A DNA stretch of 40,063 nucleotides, taken from the NCBI RefSeq assembly GCF_000698595.1, contig NZ_JFHC01000071.1, positions 1-40,063 of the forward strand. The letters are read 5' to 3'. The position numbers were made by a program, and so were the translations under genes. Below the pieces are notes generated by a model, which made no database searches, was not told the origin of the DNA, and saw nothing but the letters and a program-made list of their open reading frames with translations. The DNA comes from Caballeronia glathei (GTDB lineage: Bacteria > Pseudomonadota > Gammaproteobacteria > Burkholderiales > Burkholderiaceae). Below, in pieces: positions 17,577 through 25,940 of this stretch. Position 1 is the stretch's first letter. Every line of letters begins with the position of its first letter.

Positions 17577-18449
17577 ATGAAGGGTTTCAAGAAGCAGTTG
17601 CTGTGCAGTGCGTTAGGCGCCGCGCTCGTCGCGACGATGACAACCGTCACCGCGGCTGAAGCCAATAAGCCGACGATCAAGATTGGCTATGTCGAAGGTT
17701 GGGATGACAGTGTTGCAACATCTAACGTGGTGGCACGCGTCATCGAGAGGCGTCTGGGCTATCCGGTCCAACTCGTCCCCGTGGCGGCAGGGGTGATGTG
17801 GCAGGGTGTGGCGCGAGGTGATCTGGATGCGACACTGTCAGCGTGGCTGCCGGTGACACATGGCGCCTACTGGGAACAGTTCAAAGGGAAGGTGACCGAC
17901 CTTGGCACAAACTTTCCCGATGCGAAGATTGGATTGGTCGTGCCTGCTACGCTGCCCGAGAAGAGCGTAGCCGATCTTGAAGCGCACAAGGCCGATTTCA
18001 ATGGCCGGATCGTTGGAATTGATGCGGGTGCCGGTGTGATGAAGCGAACCGACGATGCCATCAAGGCTTATAACCTCAGTCTCACGCTGATGCCGAGTTC
18101 GGGCAGTGCCATGACGGCGGAACTCGCTCGCCAGATGAAAGCGGACAAGCCGATTGTCGTGACAGGCTGGGCACCGCACTGGATGTTTGGCAAGTGGAAA
18201 CTCAAATTCCTGGACGATCCCAAGAAGGTGTTCGGCGGCGCCGAACATGTTGATAGCGTGGTCAACCCGCAGCTCGAGACGAAGGCCCCGCTTGTGGTTG
18301 CCTTCCTCAAGAAGTTCCAGTGGAAACCGGGTGAGATCGATAGCGTCATGCTGGCTACCGAGAATGGCAGCAAGCCGACGGCTGCGGCCGATGCGTGGAT
18401 TTCCGCGCACGGGGATCGCGTGGATAGCTGGGTTGCTGGCGCGCAGTGA
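17577..18449 (+). CDS. Glycine betaine/proline/choline-type ABC transporter substrate-binding protein
   Basis: This 290-residue periplasmic protein is of the OpuAC family. It has a Sec signal peptide (MKGFKKQLLCSALGAALVAT, cleavage near TAAEA), followed by IKIGYVEGWDDSVATSNVVA, the usual start of ProX/OpuAC. Quaternary-amine-binding proteins cage the ligand with Trp or Tyr side chains; candidates here are the Trps in EGWDDS, VMWQGV, SAWLPVTH and VTGWAPHWMF. The frame is open further upstream, but the ATG at 17577 begins the signal peptide and has an AAAGGAAAACG leader. It is followed after 297 bases by the ATPase and permease, completing a binding-protein-dependent importer for osmoprotection or betaine catabolism. 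Confidence 0.92.
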   Translation: MKGFKKQLLCSALGAALVATMTTVTAAEANKPTIKIGYVEGWDDSVATSNVVARVIERRLGYPVQLVPVAAGVMWQGVARGDLDATLSAWLPVTHGAYWEQFKGKVTDLGTNFPDAKIGLVVPATLPEKSVADLEAHKADFNGRIVGIDAGAGVMKRTDDAIKAYNLSLTLMPSSGSAMTAELARQMKADKPIVVTGWAPHWMFGKWKLKFLDDPKKVFGGAEHVDSVVNPQLETKAPLVVAFLKKFQWKPGEIDSVMLATENGSKPTAAADAWISAHGDRVDSWVAGAQ

Positions 18450-18746
18450 CGCTTTCCGGCTTCGTGTTTCCCGCCTGACGTCGATAGCCAGACGCACTTG
18501 CCTTATATCCATGTGTCCCGCATTCGCGCAGATAGGGTGATGCGTGCGTCCCGTTCAAATCATGGCGGCTTGATTCAGGTATCCCTGCTGATCGACGGCG
18601 TGTGCAGCCGCCGGTTGCGCAAAAGGCATCGGGCGGCCGAGCCCTGCTGCAAGCTCCTTCGGGCGCGATCAGCTTCAGTGTTTGCACGGGCCACGGGCCA
18701 AGTCACGGAGCAACACGGTGCAGGCTGGCGCCTGCACCACGAGGAC

Positions 18747-19925
18747 ATGAATTTGATGAATTCCCCAAAAGTCGTGGTCGAAGCTCTCTGCAAGGTGTTT
18801 GGTAACAATCCCGGCGCGGCTCGCGACTTGCTCGCGCGCGGTGTCACAAAGGACGAGATATTCGCCCGAACCGGGCAGATCGTCGGTGTGCACAATGCTT
18901 CCTTCGACGTTCAGGAAGGCGAGATCTTCGTGCTGATGGGTCTGTCCGGATCCGGCAAGTCAACGCTGATCCGCCTGATCAACAGGCTCGTCGAGCCGAC
19001 CGCGGGCAAGGTCGTGATCGATGGCCGTGACATTGCCGCAGTACGCCGTAGCGAACTGACGTCACTGAGGCGTACCGACATGAGCATGGTGTTCCAGTCG
19101 TTCGCGCTGATGCCTCAACGTACGGTGCTGTCCAATGCTGCGTTCGGTCTCGAAGTGGCCGGCATGAACCGCAAGGTACGTGAGAAGCGTGCCCTCGACG
19201 TGCTCGAGCAAGTGGGTCTGGCGGCGTTCGCTCAGAAGCTGCCATCCGCGCTGTCGGGCGGCATGCAGCAGCGCGTCGGCCTGGCGCGTGCGCTTGCCGT
19301 CAATCCTTCGCTGATGATCATGGACGAGGCGTTTTCCGCACTCGATCCGCTAAAGCGCAAGGAGATGCAGAACGTGCTGCTCGAACTGCAGAAGAACCAG
19401 AGGCGCACGATCATGTTCGTGTCTCACGACCTCGAAGAGGCGATGCGCATCGGCAACCGGATCGCAATTATGGAAGGCGGACGCGTCGTACAGATCGGCA
19501 CACCGCATGAGATCATCAGCAGCCCGGCCGACGACTATGTACGGGCATTCTTCGAAGGCGTCGATACGAGCCGCTATCTGACCGCTGGCGACGTGATGCA
19601 GACCAACCGCGTGCCTCTGATGCGCAATCTGGACGCGTCGAGCGTCGCGACGACGCTCAACGGCAGCGCCGGCTATGCGTTCGTACTCGACGCCGAACGG
19701 CGGATTCGCGGCTTCGTGACGCGCGATGCGTCCGGTCATGCTTCGCCGTCACTTCGCAAGATAGAGTCCATTTCGCGCAGCGCGTCGCTCGATCATGTGA
19801 TGTCGCGCGTGTCCTCGAACGCTACCGCATTGCCTGTCGTCGATGAAGAAGAGCGCTACTGCGGGTCGGTGGATCAGGCTGTCGTTCTAAAGGTTCTCAC
19901 GCGCAATCGAGGCTCCCTTGTCTGA
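18747..19925 (+). CDS. proV: Quaternary-amine ABC transporter ATP-binding protein (ProV-like)
   Basis: This 392-residue ATPase has Walker A GLSGSGKST, Q-loop FQSFALMP, signature LSGGMQQR, Walker B LMIMDEAFSALDP and switch His (FVSHDLEEA). The N-terminal extension (KVFGNNPGAARDLLARGVTK) and the C-terminal tandem CBS domains (about residues 275-385) are those of ProV/OpuAA, where the CBS pair can sense ionic strength or nucleotides. ATGs at 18747 and 18756 compete; GAGGA at 18741 suits the second slightly better by spacing, and the difference is three residues. The 297 bases upstream contain no supported gene. The stop overlaps the permease start by eight bases. Confidence 0.92.
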   Translation: MNLMNSPKVVVEALCKVFGNNPGAARDLLARGVTKDEIFARTGQIVGVHNASFDVQEGEIFVLMGLSGSGKSTLIRLINRLVEPTAGKVVIDGRDIAAVRRSELTSLRRTDMSMVFQSFALMPQRTVLSNAAFGLEVAGMNRKVREKRALDVLEQVGLAAFAQKLPSALSGGMQQRVGLARALAVNPSLMIMDEAFSALDPLKRKEMQNVLLELQKNQRRTIMFVSHDLEEAMRIGNRIAIMEGGRVVQIGTPHEIISSPADDYVRAFFEGVDTSRYLTAGDVMQTNRVPLMRNLDASSVATTLNGSAGYAFVLDAERRIRGFVTRDASGHASPSLRKIESISRSASLDHVMSRVSSNATALPVVDEEERYCGSVDQAVVLKVLTRNRGSLV

Positions 19926-20820
19926 AATCATTCCGCTTGGCCGTTGGGTCGACCAGTCCGTTCACTATCTGCTCGATCACGATGCCAGCGCCTTCGATTC
20001 GATCGGAAGGGCAATCGAGAGCTTCGCCGCGTTGATCGAGCATAGCCTGCAAGCGATTCCCATGTGGGCGCTGATGGCGTTCTTCATTGGCATCGGGCTG
20101 TGGCGGATCGGGTGGCGCTTCGCGTTCTTCACCACGTTGGCGCTCTTGCTGATCTATGCGACCGGTTTCTGGGACCAGACGGTCATTACGCTGGGACTCA
20201 CGTTCTCGTCGACCCTGATCAGTTTGCTGCTCGGCATTCCACTCGGCGTCTGGACCGCAAGTAACAAGTACGTTGCGGCAGTGGTGCGGCCGCTTCTCGA
20301 CTTGATGCAGACGATGCCGGCCTTCGTTTACCTGATCCCTGCGGCGATGCTGTTCGGCCTCGGACGCGTACCCGGCATCCTGTCGACGGTCATCTTTGCG
20401 ATGCCGCCCGCCGTGCGGTTGACGAGCCTTGGCATTCGTCACGTCAACCGTGAGATCGTCGAGGCAGGGCAGGCGTTCGGTTGCACACCGTGGCAACTGC
20501 TTTACAAGGTGCAGTTTCCGAACGCGTTGCCGTCGATCATGCAGGGCGTCAATCAGACGATCATGCTCGCCCTGTCGATGGTGATCATCGCGTCGATGGT
20601 CGGTGCGGGCGGGCTGGGCAACGATGTGCTGGCCAGTATTCAGCGTCTGGATATCGGACTGGGCTTTGAGAGCGGCCTGTCGGTCGTGCTGCTCGCGATC
20701 ATTCTGGATCGTATCACCGAGAGCTTCGGCCGCTCGCCCGGCGATACCGCGACCCCGCGTTTCGCAGGCTTGCGAAACGTGATGCGCCTGCGACGTGAGC
20801 GGGCAGTCGCGCAGAACTGA
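19918..20820 (+). CDS. proW: Quaternary-amine ABC transporter permease (ProW-like)
   Basis: This 300-residue inner-membrane permease has a cytoplasmic/amphipathic N-terminus, then helices from about residue 50 on, including MWALMAFFIGIGLW and FFTTLALLLIYATGFW. The ABC permease EAA loop is EAGQAFGCTPWQLL (about 182-195), followed by FPNALPSIMQG. The sequence TMPAFVYLIPAAMLFGLG is characteristic of ProW/OpuAB. It starts at a TTG inside the end of the ATPase gene (overlap 19918-19925), indicating translational coupling. A homodimer of this subunit with two ATPases forms the importer core. Confidence 0.92.
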   Translation: MSEIIPLGRWVDQSVHYLLDHDASAFDSIGRAIESFAALIEHSLQAIPMWALMAFFIGIGLWRIGWRFAFFTTLALLLIYATGFWDQTVITLGLTFSSTLISLLLGIPLGVWTASNKYVAAVVRPLLDLMQTMPAFVYLIPAAMLFGLGRVPGILSTVIFAMPPAVRLTSLGIRHVNREIVEAGQAFGCTPWQLLYKVQFPNALPSIMQGVNQTIMLALSMVIIASMVGAGGLGNDVLASIQRLDIGLGFESGLSVVLLAIILDRITESFGRSPGDTATPRFAGLRNVMRLRRERAVAQN

Positions 20821-20840
20821 CGCGTAGAGAGCAACACCCC

Positions 20841-20868
20841 GTCGCGAAGATGACCAACGATTCGCGAC
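20841..20868. repeat. Perfect inverted repeat between permease and regulator genes
   Basis: GTCGCGAA (20841-20848) and TTCGCGAC (20861-20868) are perfect inverted eight-base arms around a twelve-base spacer, twenty bases after the permease stop. It could be an RNA hairpin ending the transporter transcript or a binding site for a dimeric regulator such as the GlxA-type protein encoded next. Confidence 0.5.
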
Positions 20869-20904
20869 GACGACCAGACATACCTGTGCATGATGGAGAG
20901 TGAC

Positions 20905-21522
20905 GTGACGTCAGCCACGAATGAATCGCCGCTGGAAAGCCTCGCGCATTTTGGCTTTCTCACGCTGCGCAATTTTTCGATGATCGCGTTCACGAACGCC
21001 GTCGAAGTGTTGCGCATGGCGAATAGCGTCGGTCGCGCGCAGCATTATCGATGGTCGATTCTTACGCCCGATGGTGTGCCGGTGCGCGCCAGCAACGGCA
21101 TCGCGGTCAAACCGGCACGCACGCTTGAAGAAGCGGGGAGGCCGGATGTGCTGATCGTCTGCGGCGGGACCGGGATCCGCAGCGCGGTGGATAATAGCGT
21201 CAGGGCGCTGCTCGAGGATGTCGCGCAGCAGGGCCTGCCTCTCGGCGGCATCTGCACCGGCGCGTACGCGTTGATGTCGGCGGGGTTGCTCGACGACTAC
21301 CGCTGCACCGCGGATTGGGAAGGCCTGTCCGAGCTGCACAAGGAATTTCCCCGGGTGCATTTTGTAGACGAACTGTTCGTGATCGACCGCGATCGCCTGA
21401 CGAGCGCGGGCGGTACCGCGCCGCTTGATCTAATGCTCAGTCTCGTCGGCTGCCGCCTCGGGCAAAACGTTGCCGCGCAGGTGTCGCAGCAGTATAGTCT
21501 TGAGCGCGTGCAGCGAAATTAG
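20905..21522 (+). CDS. GlxA/GbdR-type regulator truncated before its AraC DNA-binding domain
   Basis: The protein has the DJ-1/PfpI-like class I glutamine-amidotransferase domain of GlxA-family regulators: FGFLTLRNFSMIAFTNAVE, then PDVLIVCGGTG, the nucleophile-elbow-like GGICTGAYAL, and TSAGGTAPLDLML near the end. GbdR-type members of this family control betaine and carnitine catabolism, which suits the adjacent importer. Intact proteins are around 320-370 residues and end in two AraC helix-turn-helix motifs. This one stops after QQYSLERVQRN, where the linker to the AraC domain begins, and no AraC motif is found downstream. The GTG at 20905 has GGAGAG at ideal spacing; an ATG at 20890 lacks one. 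It is either a decayed regulator or a stand-alone sensor domain. Confidence 0.85.
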   Translation: MTSATNESPLESLAHFGFLTLRNFSMIAFTNAVEVLRMANSVGRAQHYRWSILTPDGVPVRASNGIAVKPARTLEEAGRPDVLIVCGGTGIRSAVDNSVRALLEDVAQQGLPLGGICTGAYALMSAGLLDDYRCTADWEGLSELHKEFPRVHFVDELFVIDRDRLTSAGGTAPLDLMLSLVGCRLGQNVAAQVSQQYSLERVQRN

Positions 21523-21523
21523 C

Positions 21524-21540
21524 GACCGCTACTAGCGGTC
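21524..21540 (+). terminator. Near-perfect palindrome abutting the truncated regulator stop
   Basis: GACCGCTA-C-TAGCGGTC is a seventeen-base palindrome (eight-base arms around a single base) beginning one base after the TAG stop. As RNA it can fold as a six-pair stem with a five-base loop, but no T-run follows. It could be a weak terminator or mark the breakpoint at which the AraC domain was lost. Confidence 0.4.
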
Positions 21541-21891
21541 CGATGAACACCGCTATCCGAACTAATGAACTTCCAACGATTGGCGACCGAGGAAGACTAG
21601 TATCGTAGAGCGAACTGGATTAGGAATGAGTTGCAGGCGGTCCATGTCCATCGAACTTGCTGCACCCTTATAGTGCACTATCCGCGGACCGCGCCGGTCG
21701 ACGGGGCCGTCACGCAAAGCATGTCGTTGATTGCAATGAATGTAGTTTCGTAGCGGGCCCAGGGCTAGTCAAAAAGCGCGCACGCATGACGGCGGCACCC
21801 ATGCCTCAAAAGCCTCAGAGTCATGGGCGTGCACGATTCGCGCGGTGCTGATAGATTAGGCGCTAGCTGAATCGTTGATCGAGAGAATCCA
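21541..21891. other. Intergenic gap before the catalase-like gene
   Basis: There is no supported gene in these 351 bases. Sequence is of mixed composition with short A/T-rich patches. The last 50 bases contain the leader of the peroxidase gene (GAGAGAAT just before its ATG). Confidence 0.4.
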
Positions 21892-22950
21892 ATGGCCGGC
21901 AGACCCGATTCCCCCGCATCCAATGTCCGTTCGCTGATCGTCATCGCCGTTGTCGTGGCCGCGTTGGTAGCGGCCTTCGTGTACACGGCGGGCTGGCTTT
22001 CGCCTGGACGGCTCACGCCCGCGAAGCTCGTCGACAGTCTGGCGCCGCCCGGGGGCCCGGCGCTAGGCTTTCGCCGGAACCACGCCAAGGGCATCTGCTT
22101 CACGGGCGAGTTCGAATCCAATGGCGGGGCCGCGCAGTTGTCCAAAGCACGGATGTTCGCCGCCGGCACCTATCCGGTCACGGGGCGCTTCAATCTCGCC
22201 ACAGCGGACGCTAAAGCGTCGGACGCCATGGCGCGAGTGCGTGGCCTGAGCCTGCGCATCGTCATGCCGGACGGCAGCGAGTGGCGCTCCGCGATGATCG
22301 ATGCGCCAATCTTTCCCGTGGCCACGCCGCAGGCGTTCTTTGAATTGCAGCGTGCGCTCGCTCGCAAGGACGATCCGAACGCGATGAAGAACTTCGCCGC
22401 CGCTCACCCGGAGATTGGTGCGTTCGGCGCATGGGCCGGCAGCGCGCCGTGGACCGCGTCCTACGCGGAGGATCGCTACAACAGCCTAAACAGTTTCGTT
22501 TTCACGAATGCCGAGGGGCGCGACGAAACCGTGCGCTGGTCGTTCGTGCCAGCGGTTAAGCCCGAGAATCTATCCGCTGACGAATTGAAGCAGCGGGGCG
22601 CCGATTTTCTTGACGCGGACATCGCACAGCGCGTGGGCGGCGCGCCGCAGCGCTGGTCGATGATGGTCACCGTCGCCAATGCGGGCGACCCGACTGCCGA
22701 TCCGAGCAAGGCCTGGCCGGAGGATCGGCGCACGGTGGAGGCGGGAACGCTGGTGGTGAAGGCCATCGAGCCCGAGCCTGACGGGCCGTGCCGCGATCTC
22801 AACTTCGATCCCACCGTTCTGCCGCCGGGCATGCGCGTCTCCGACGACCCGTTTCCCGCCGCGCGCTCAGCCGCCTATTCGGTTTCGTTCAACCGCAGGA
22901 CCGCCGAGGACAAAGACTATCCGCACACCACGGCGGAAGGAGCCAAGTGA
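21892..22950 (+). CDS. Membrane-anchored catalase-family peroxidase (SrpA/KatA-like)
   Basis: This 352-residue protein has an N-terminal membrane anchor or uncleaved signal (about 13-33), so the enzyme domain faces the periplasm. The heme catalase core is minimal: distal His64 in the block GFRRNHAKGICFTGEFESNG, a substrate-channel segment (FPVATPQAFFELQRA) and the proximal heme ligand Tyr329 in the R-x-x-x-Y motif (RSAAY). It is shorter than true catalases (about 480 or more) and fits the catalase-related/SrpA group thought to act as organic peroxidases. Its stop overlaps the start of a cytochrome b561, suggesting electrons are passed from the quinone pool through the cytochrome to this peroxidase. 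Confidence 0.9.
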   Translation: MAGRPDSPASNVRSLIVIAVVVAALVAAFVYTAGWLSPGRLTPAKLVDSLAPPGGPALGFRRNHAKGICFTGEFESNGGAAQLSKARMFAAGTYPVTGRFNLATADAKASDAMARVRGLSLRIVMPDGSEWRSAMIDAPIFPVATPQAFFELQRALARKDDPNAMKNFAAAHPEIGAFGAWAGSAPWTASYAEDRYNSLNSFVFTNAEGRDETVRWSFVPAVKPENLSADELKQRGADFLDADIAQRVGGAPQRWSMMVTVANAGDPTADPSKAWPEDRRTVEAGTLVVKAIEPEPDGPCRDLNFDPTVLPPGMRVSDDPFPAARSAAYSVSFNRRTAEDKDYPHTTAEGAK

Positions 22951-23483
22951 TGAACCCGATCCACACGCGGTTCTCGCCACTACAGCGCGCCTTGCACTGG
23001 GTCATGGCGATCTGCATTCTGGCGATGCTTTTTATCGGCGTGGGCATGGTGTCCACGGTCAAGCCCGATTATCTGACACTGGTGTCCATCCACAAGCCTT
23101 TGGGTGTCGTGATACTCGTGCTCGCGCTGATTCGCCTGGTCGTGCGGCTCGTGCGCGGCGCGCCGCCGCTGCCCGCAGACATGCCGGTGCCGATGAAGCT
23201 CGCGGCTTATCTGTCGCATCTTGCTTTCTATGGGCTGATGATCGCGCTGCCGTTGCTGGGGTACGGCATGCTGTCGGCGGCGGATTATCCGGTCGTGGTG
23301 TTCGGCGTGCGATTGCCTTCGGTTCTGCCGCATAGCAATGAGCTGCATACGGTGTTGTGGAATGCACACAGGTTCCTCGCGTTGTGCTTCTTCGCGCTGA
23401 TCGTCGTGCATCTGGCGGCGGCGCTGTTTCATGCGCTGGTCAGACGGGATGGGGTGTTTCAGGCGATGGCGCCGTGGCGGTGA
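22950..23483 (+). CDS. Cytochrome b561
   Basis: This 177-residue inner-membrane diheme cytochrome has four hydrophobic helices (about 12-32, 48-66, 85-108 and 138-163) and candidate heme ligands His16 (RALHWVMA), His47 (SIHKPLG) and the His residues in the last helix (IVVHLAAALFHAL). The ATG overlaps the peroxidase stop (TGATG) and a GGAAGGAG box lies just upstream, so the two are translated together. Such pairings of catalase-like peroxidase and b561 are frequent in proteobacteria and imply quinol-to-peroxide electron transfer; here that is inferred from gene order. Confidence 0.92.
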   Translation: MNPIHTRFSPLQRALHWVMAICILAMLFIGVGMVSTVKPDYLTLVSIHKPLGVVILVLALIRLVVRLVRGAPPLPADMPVPMKLAAYLSHLAFYGLMIALPLLGYGMLSAADYPVVVFGVRLPSVLPHSNELHTVLWNAHRFLALCFFALIVVHLAAALFHALVRRDGVFQAMAPWR

Positions 23484-23848
23484 GAGAGACGCTTTCGCGT
23501 TGCTCACGCAACACGCGCTGAAGGAACGCACCGGCGAGCGGTTCGATAAAGGCATCGACGCGCGCTACGCGATACACCCGGTTTCCGGGCGGATACCGGG
23601 ACACACGGTGCTCCTGCGCGGTGCGCGCTCCTGGTTCCCGCTCATGCGAGGCAAACGCAGATCGCCTGGAGCAGGTCCTGGACAAACCATAGCGGCACTG
23701 ACCGGCGGCTGGTGGTTGACCGTGTCGTCGCGATGACGACGAGTATCACCGCGTCCATGCCGATGTCGCTCACTCTGATTGAGGCTATCGCCGGCTGCGA
23801 TCTCGGCCTCATGCACCGGGAGGTTCGGAGCGAGTCTTTTTGGGGCGC
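23484..23848. other. Gap between convergent genes, no supported gene
   Basis: Several overlapping frames are open on both strands, but none shows a domain or ribosome-binding site. The cytochrome gene and the dehalogenase gene converge here, so transcription must end within this gap, yet no clear hairpin with T-run was seen. Confidence 0.4.
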
Positions 23849-24538
23849 TTATTGCTCGGTCGACGCGGGCCGCACGATGTCCGGCAATTCGTCGAGACCT
23901 GACAGGACATGATCGGGACGCGCACCCAGTTCCTCGAACGTGTTGCCGCTGCGATTGATCCAGCTGACCTGGAAACCGAAATGGTGCGCGCCCGACGCGT
24001 CCCATGCGTTCGACGAAACGAACATGATCTCCGAGCGATGCAGTCCCAGGTGCTTCTCCGCCAGTTCGTACACCGTGGTGTGAGGCTTGAAGATCCGCAC
24101 GGCGTCCACGCTGATCAGATGCGCAAAGCGGTGCTCCAGACCGGAGTTCCCTACGACGCTGTGAATCGAATGTGCCGATCCGTTCGAGAGAATCGCGAGC
24201 GGCAAGCCGAGCGCCTGCAGGGTTTCGAGCGCTGCGGGCACTTCCGGATACGGCTTGAGCTTCAGATACTCGTCGCATAACTCGGCGCGCGTCCTTGCGG
24301 ACAAGTCGAGCTTGAGATGATTGCTCACATAGACGAGAGCGTCCCCGGTGCCCTGTTCGAATGAGATGTACTGTCCCATCAGGCTGCGCAGCCACGTGTA
24401 TTCGAGCTGCTTCTGGCGCCAGAGGAGGCTGATTTCAAGCCCCCGCCCGGGGGCATGCTGGCTGCACAGTTCTGCCACGCTATGCACGTCGTACAGCGTT
24501 CCATAGAGATCGAATACGATGCCTTTGATCTGTTTCAT
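23849..24538 (-). CDS. L-2-haloacid dehalogenase, type II (HAD superfamily)
   Basis: This 229-residue cytosolic hydrolase converts (S)-2-haloacids to (R)-2-hydroxyacids through an Asp ester. From the ATG at 24538 it begins MKQIKGIVFDLYGTLYD, and its catalytic residues fall at the numbers used for the well-studied L-DEX enzymes: Asp10 nucleophile, Thr14, Arg41 (halide), Ser118-Asn119 (LSNGS), Lys151 (FKPH), Tyr157, Ser175, Asn177 and Asp180 (VSSNAWD). That complete set argues for real dehalogenase chemistry rather than a generic HAD phosphatase. The frame is open 72 bases upstream, but that extension is atypical. It is the last of four minus-strand genes, after the mandelate-racemase-like gene (200-base gap). 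Confidence 0.9.
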   Translation of the reverse strand: MKQIKGIVFDLYGTLYDVHSVAELCSQHAPGRGLEISLLWRQKQLEYTWLRSLMGQYISFEQGTGDALVYVSNHLKLDLSARTRAELCDEYLKLKPYPEVPAALETLQALGLPLAILSNGSAHSIHSVVGNSGLEHRFAHLISVDAVRIFKPHTTVYELAEKHLGLHRSEIMFVSSNAWDASGAHHFGFQVSWINRSGNTFEELGARPDHVLSGLDELPDIVRPASTEQ

Positions 24539-24738
24539 GTTTGTATCCAAAGAGAGGTTGAGTGGCGAATGGCCTGGTCCCGGCCGGCTGCTGCAGCGTG
24601 GCTCCGCCACTTTCAGGGCTCAAGCGGGTGTCGAGCTGGAGTAAGGATGTCGGCTGCATCGCGGAAGTGCTCGATCAGGCCACGGCCGCCAGGAGGACCA
24701 CTCCGTGCGCGCCGGCTCGCGCAATCGCCGTCGATCAC

Positions 24739-25833
24739 TCAGCCAAGCCGGTAGCGCTGGACCGCGTCCTCGTTCCACGTCATTCCGTTGCCCGGGCGCT
24801 CCGGTATGAGGGCCATGCCGTTCTCGATGCGTAGCGATTCTTCGAGTACCGGGTTGGCCCAGTCGACGTATTCGAGCCAATGGCCGGTCGGCGTGGCCGC
24901 AAGCAAATGCGCGCTCACCTCCGGAAAGAGGTGAGAGGACACTTCGCGTCCGGCCGCCGAAGCAAGCCCGCACGCAAGGCGCCAACCCGAAACGCCGCCG
25001 ATACGATCGAGATCGAACATCACGTAATCTGTTGCTTCGCACTTCAGCGCGTCGAATAGTGGCGCAACGCCGATCATGTTCTCACCGAGCTGGAGCGGCG
25101 TCGTCGTGCTCGACGCGATCAACGCGGCGTGCGCGAAATCGTCGTGACGAATGGGCTCCTCGATCCAGTAAATGCCTTCTCCGTCGAGCCGTGGACAGAA
25201 CTCCATTGCCTGGGCGAAGCTCAGTGCCTGGTTGAAGTCCACCATCAGCTTCACATCATCCGGCAAGCGCTTGCGCACGGCGCGAACCGCAGCGAGGTCG
25301 TCATCGAACGTGGGTCTTCCCATGCGCATCTTCACTGCGAGGAAACCGCTCGCAAGCAGTGCCTCTGCTTCGTCGGCGGCCATTGCAGGGGACATCAGGC
25401 CGAGGCCGTTGCTGTTGTACGCTCTCACGGGTTCGAGTGCGCCCCCGAGGAGCGCGGCGAGCGGCATGCTCGCGGCAGTCGACAGCGCATCCCATGCCGC
25501 GGCATCCACGGCCGATGCGATCATGCAGAGCGGACCGGACAGACCGGTCAGCCTGAAATAACGGGCGAGCGATTTCGCAAGCTGAACCGGCGCAACGGGA
25601 TGGCCTGCCAGGAACTTGTCCAGCTCGCCGATCATCGACTGCATTGCACGTGCGACTGGTTCGAGGTAGCAGAACGCGTACGAGCGACCCAGCACTCCGC
25701 CGTTCGTCTCCAGAGTGAGCAACAGCAGGGGGGCGCTGCGGATCGTTTGCGCGCTGGTGCCTAGCGGTCTTTGCATGGGCACGGACACGGCCACCGCACT
25801 GATCGAACGGATCGCAAGGGGAGAGGAGGTCAT
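24739..25833 (-). CDS. Mandelate racemase/muconate lactonizing enzyme family protein
   Basis: This 364-residue enolase-superfamily protein aligns along its length with mandelate racemase. Metal ligands are Asp199 (VDFNQ), Glu225 (WIEEP) and Glu251 (LGENMIG). The Asp-His dyad is Asp274 (MFDLDRIGG) and His301 (SSHLFPEVSAHLLAATPT), with Glu321 (HWLEYVD) as the electrophilic catalyst. The other base, Lys166 of mandelate racemase in a K-x-K motif, is Arg here: VKMRMG, Lys168-x-Arg170. The family abstracts a proton alpha to a carboxylate. With the (S)-face lysine gone, a one-sided reaction such as acid-sugar dehydration is more likely than racemisation. It sits between the ketopantoate-reductase-like and dehalogenase genes on the same strand. 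Confidence 0.92.
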   Translation of the reverse strand: MTSSPLAIRSISAVAVSVPMQRPLGTSAQTIRSAPLLLLTLETNGGVLGRSYAFCYLEPVARAMQSMIGELDKFLAGHPVAPVQLAKSLARYFRLTGLSGPLCMIASAVDAAAWDALSTAASMPLAALLGGALEPVRAYNSNGLGLMSPAMAADEAEALLASGFLAVKMRMGRPTFDDDLAAVRAVRKRLPDDVKLMVDFNQALSFAQAMEFCPRLDGEGIYWIEEPIRHDDFAHAALIASSTTTPLQLGENMIGVAPLFDALKCEATDYVMFDLDRIGGVSGWRLACGLASAAGREVSSHLFPEVSAHLLAATPTGHWLEYVDWANPVLEESLRIENGMALIPERPGNGMTWNEDAVQRYRLG

Positions 25834-25940
25834 GTTCGGGTCTCCTTCAATGGGGCGTGTTGGACGATACCGCGAGTGAGCGTGTGCAAAGGCGCTACGG
25901 CTTGGCCCTGGTGGCCGTTGCCCGTTGGCGCAGGAGCGAA

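Noticed and set aside
23565..24395. A 276-codon minus-strand frame overlapping the dehalogenase
   Set aside because: Same strand but another frame from a dehalogenase with a complete catalytic set; the alternative translation is Arg-rich and featureless.
23849..24538. Reading the HAD protein as a generic phosphatase
   Set aside because: Asp10, Arg41, Ser118, Lys151, Ser175, Asn177 and Asp180 all match haloacid dehalogenase positions, so the dehalogenase call is preferred.
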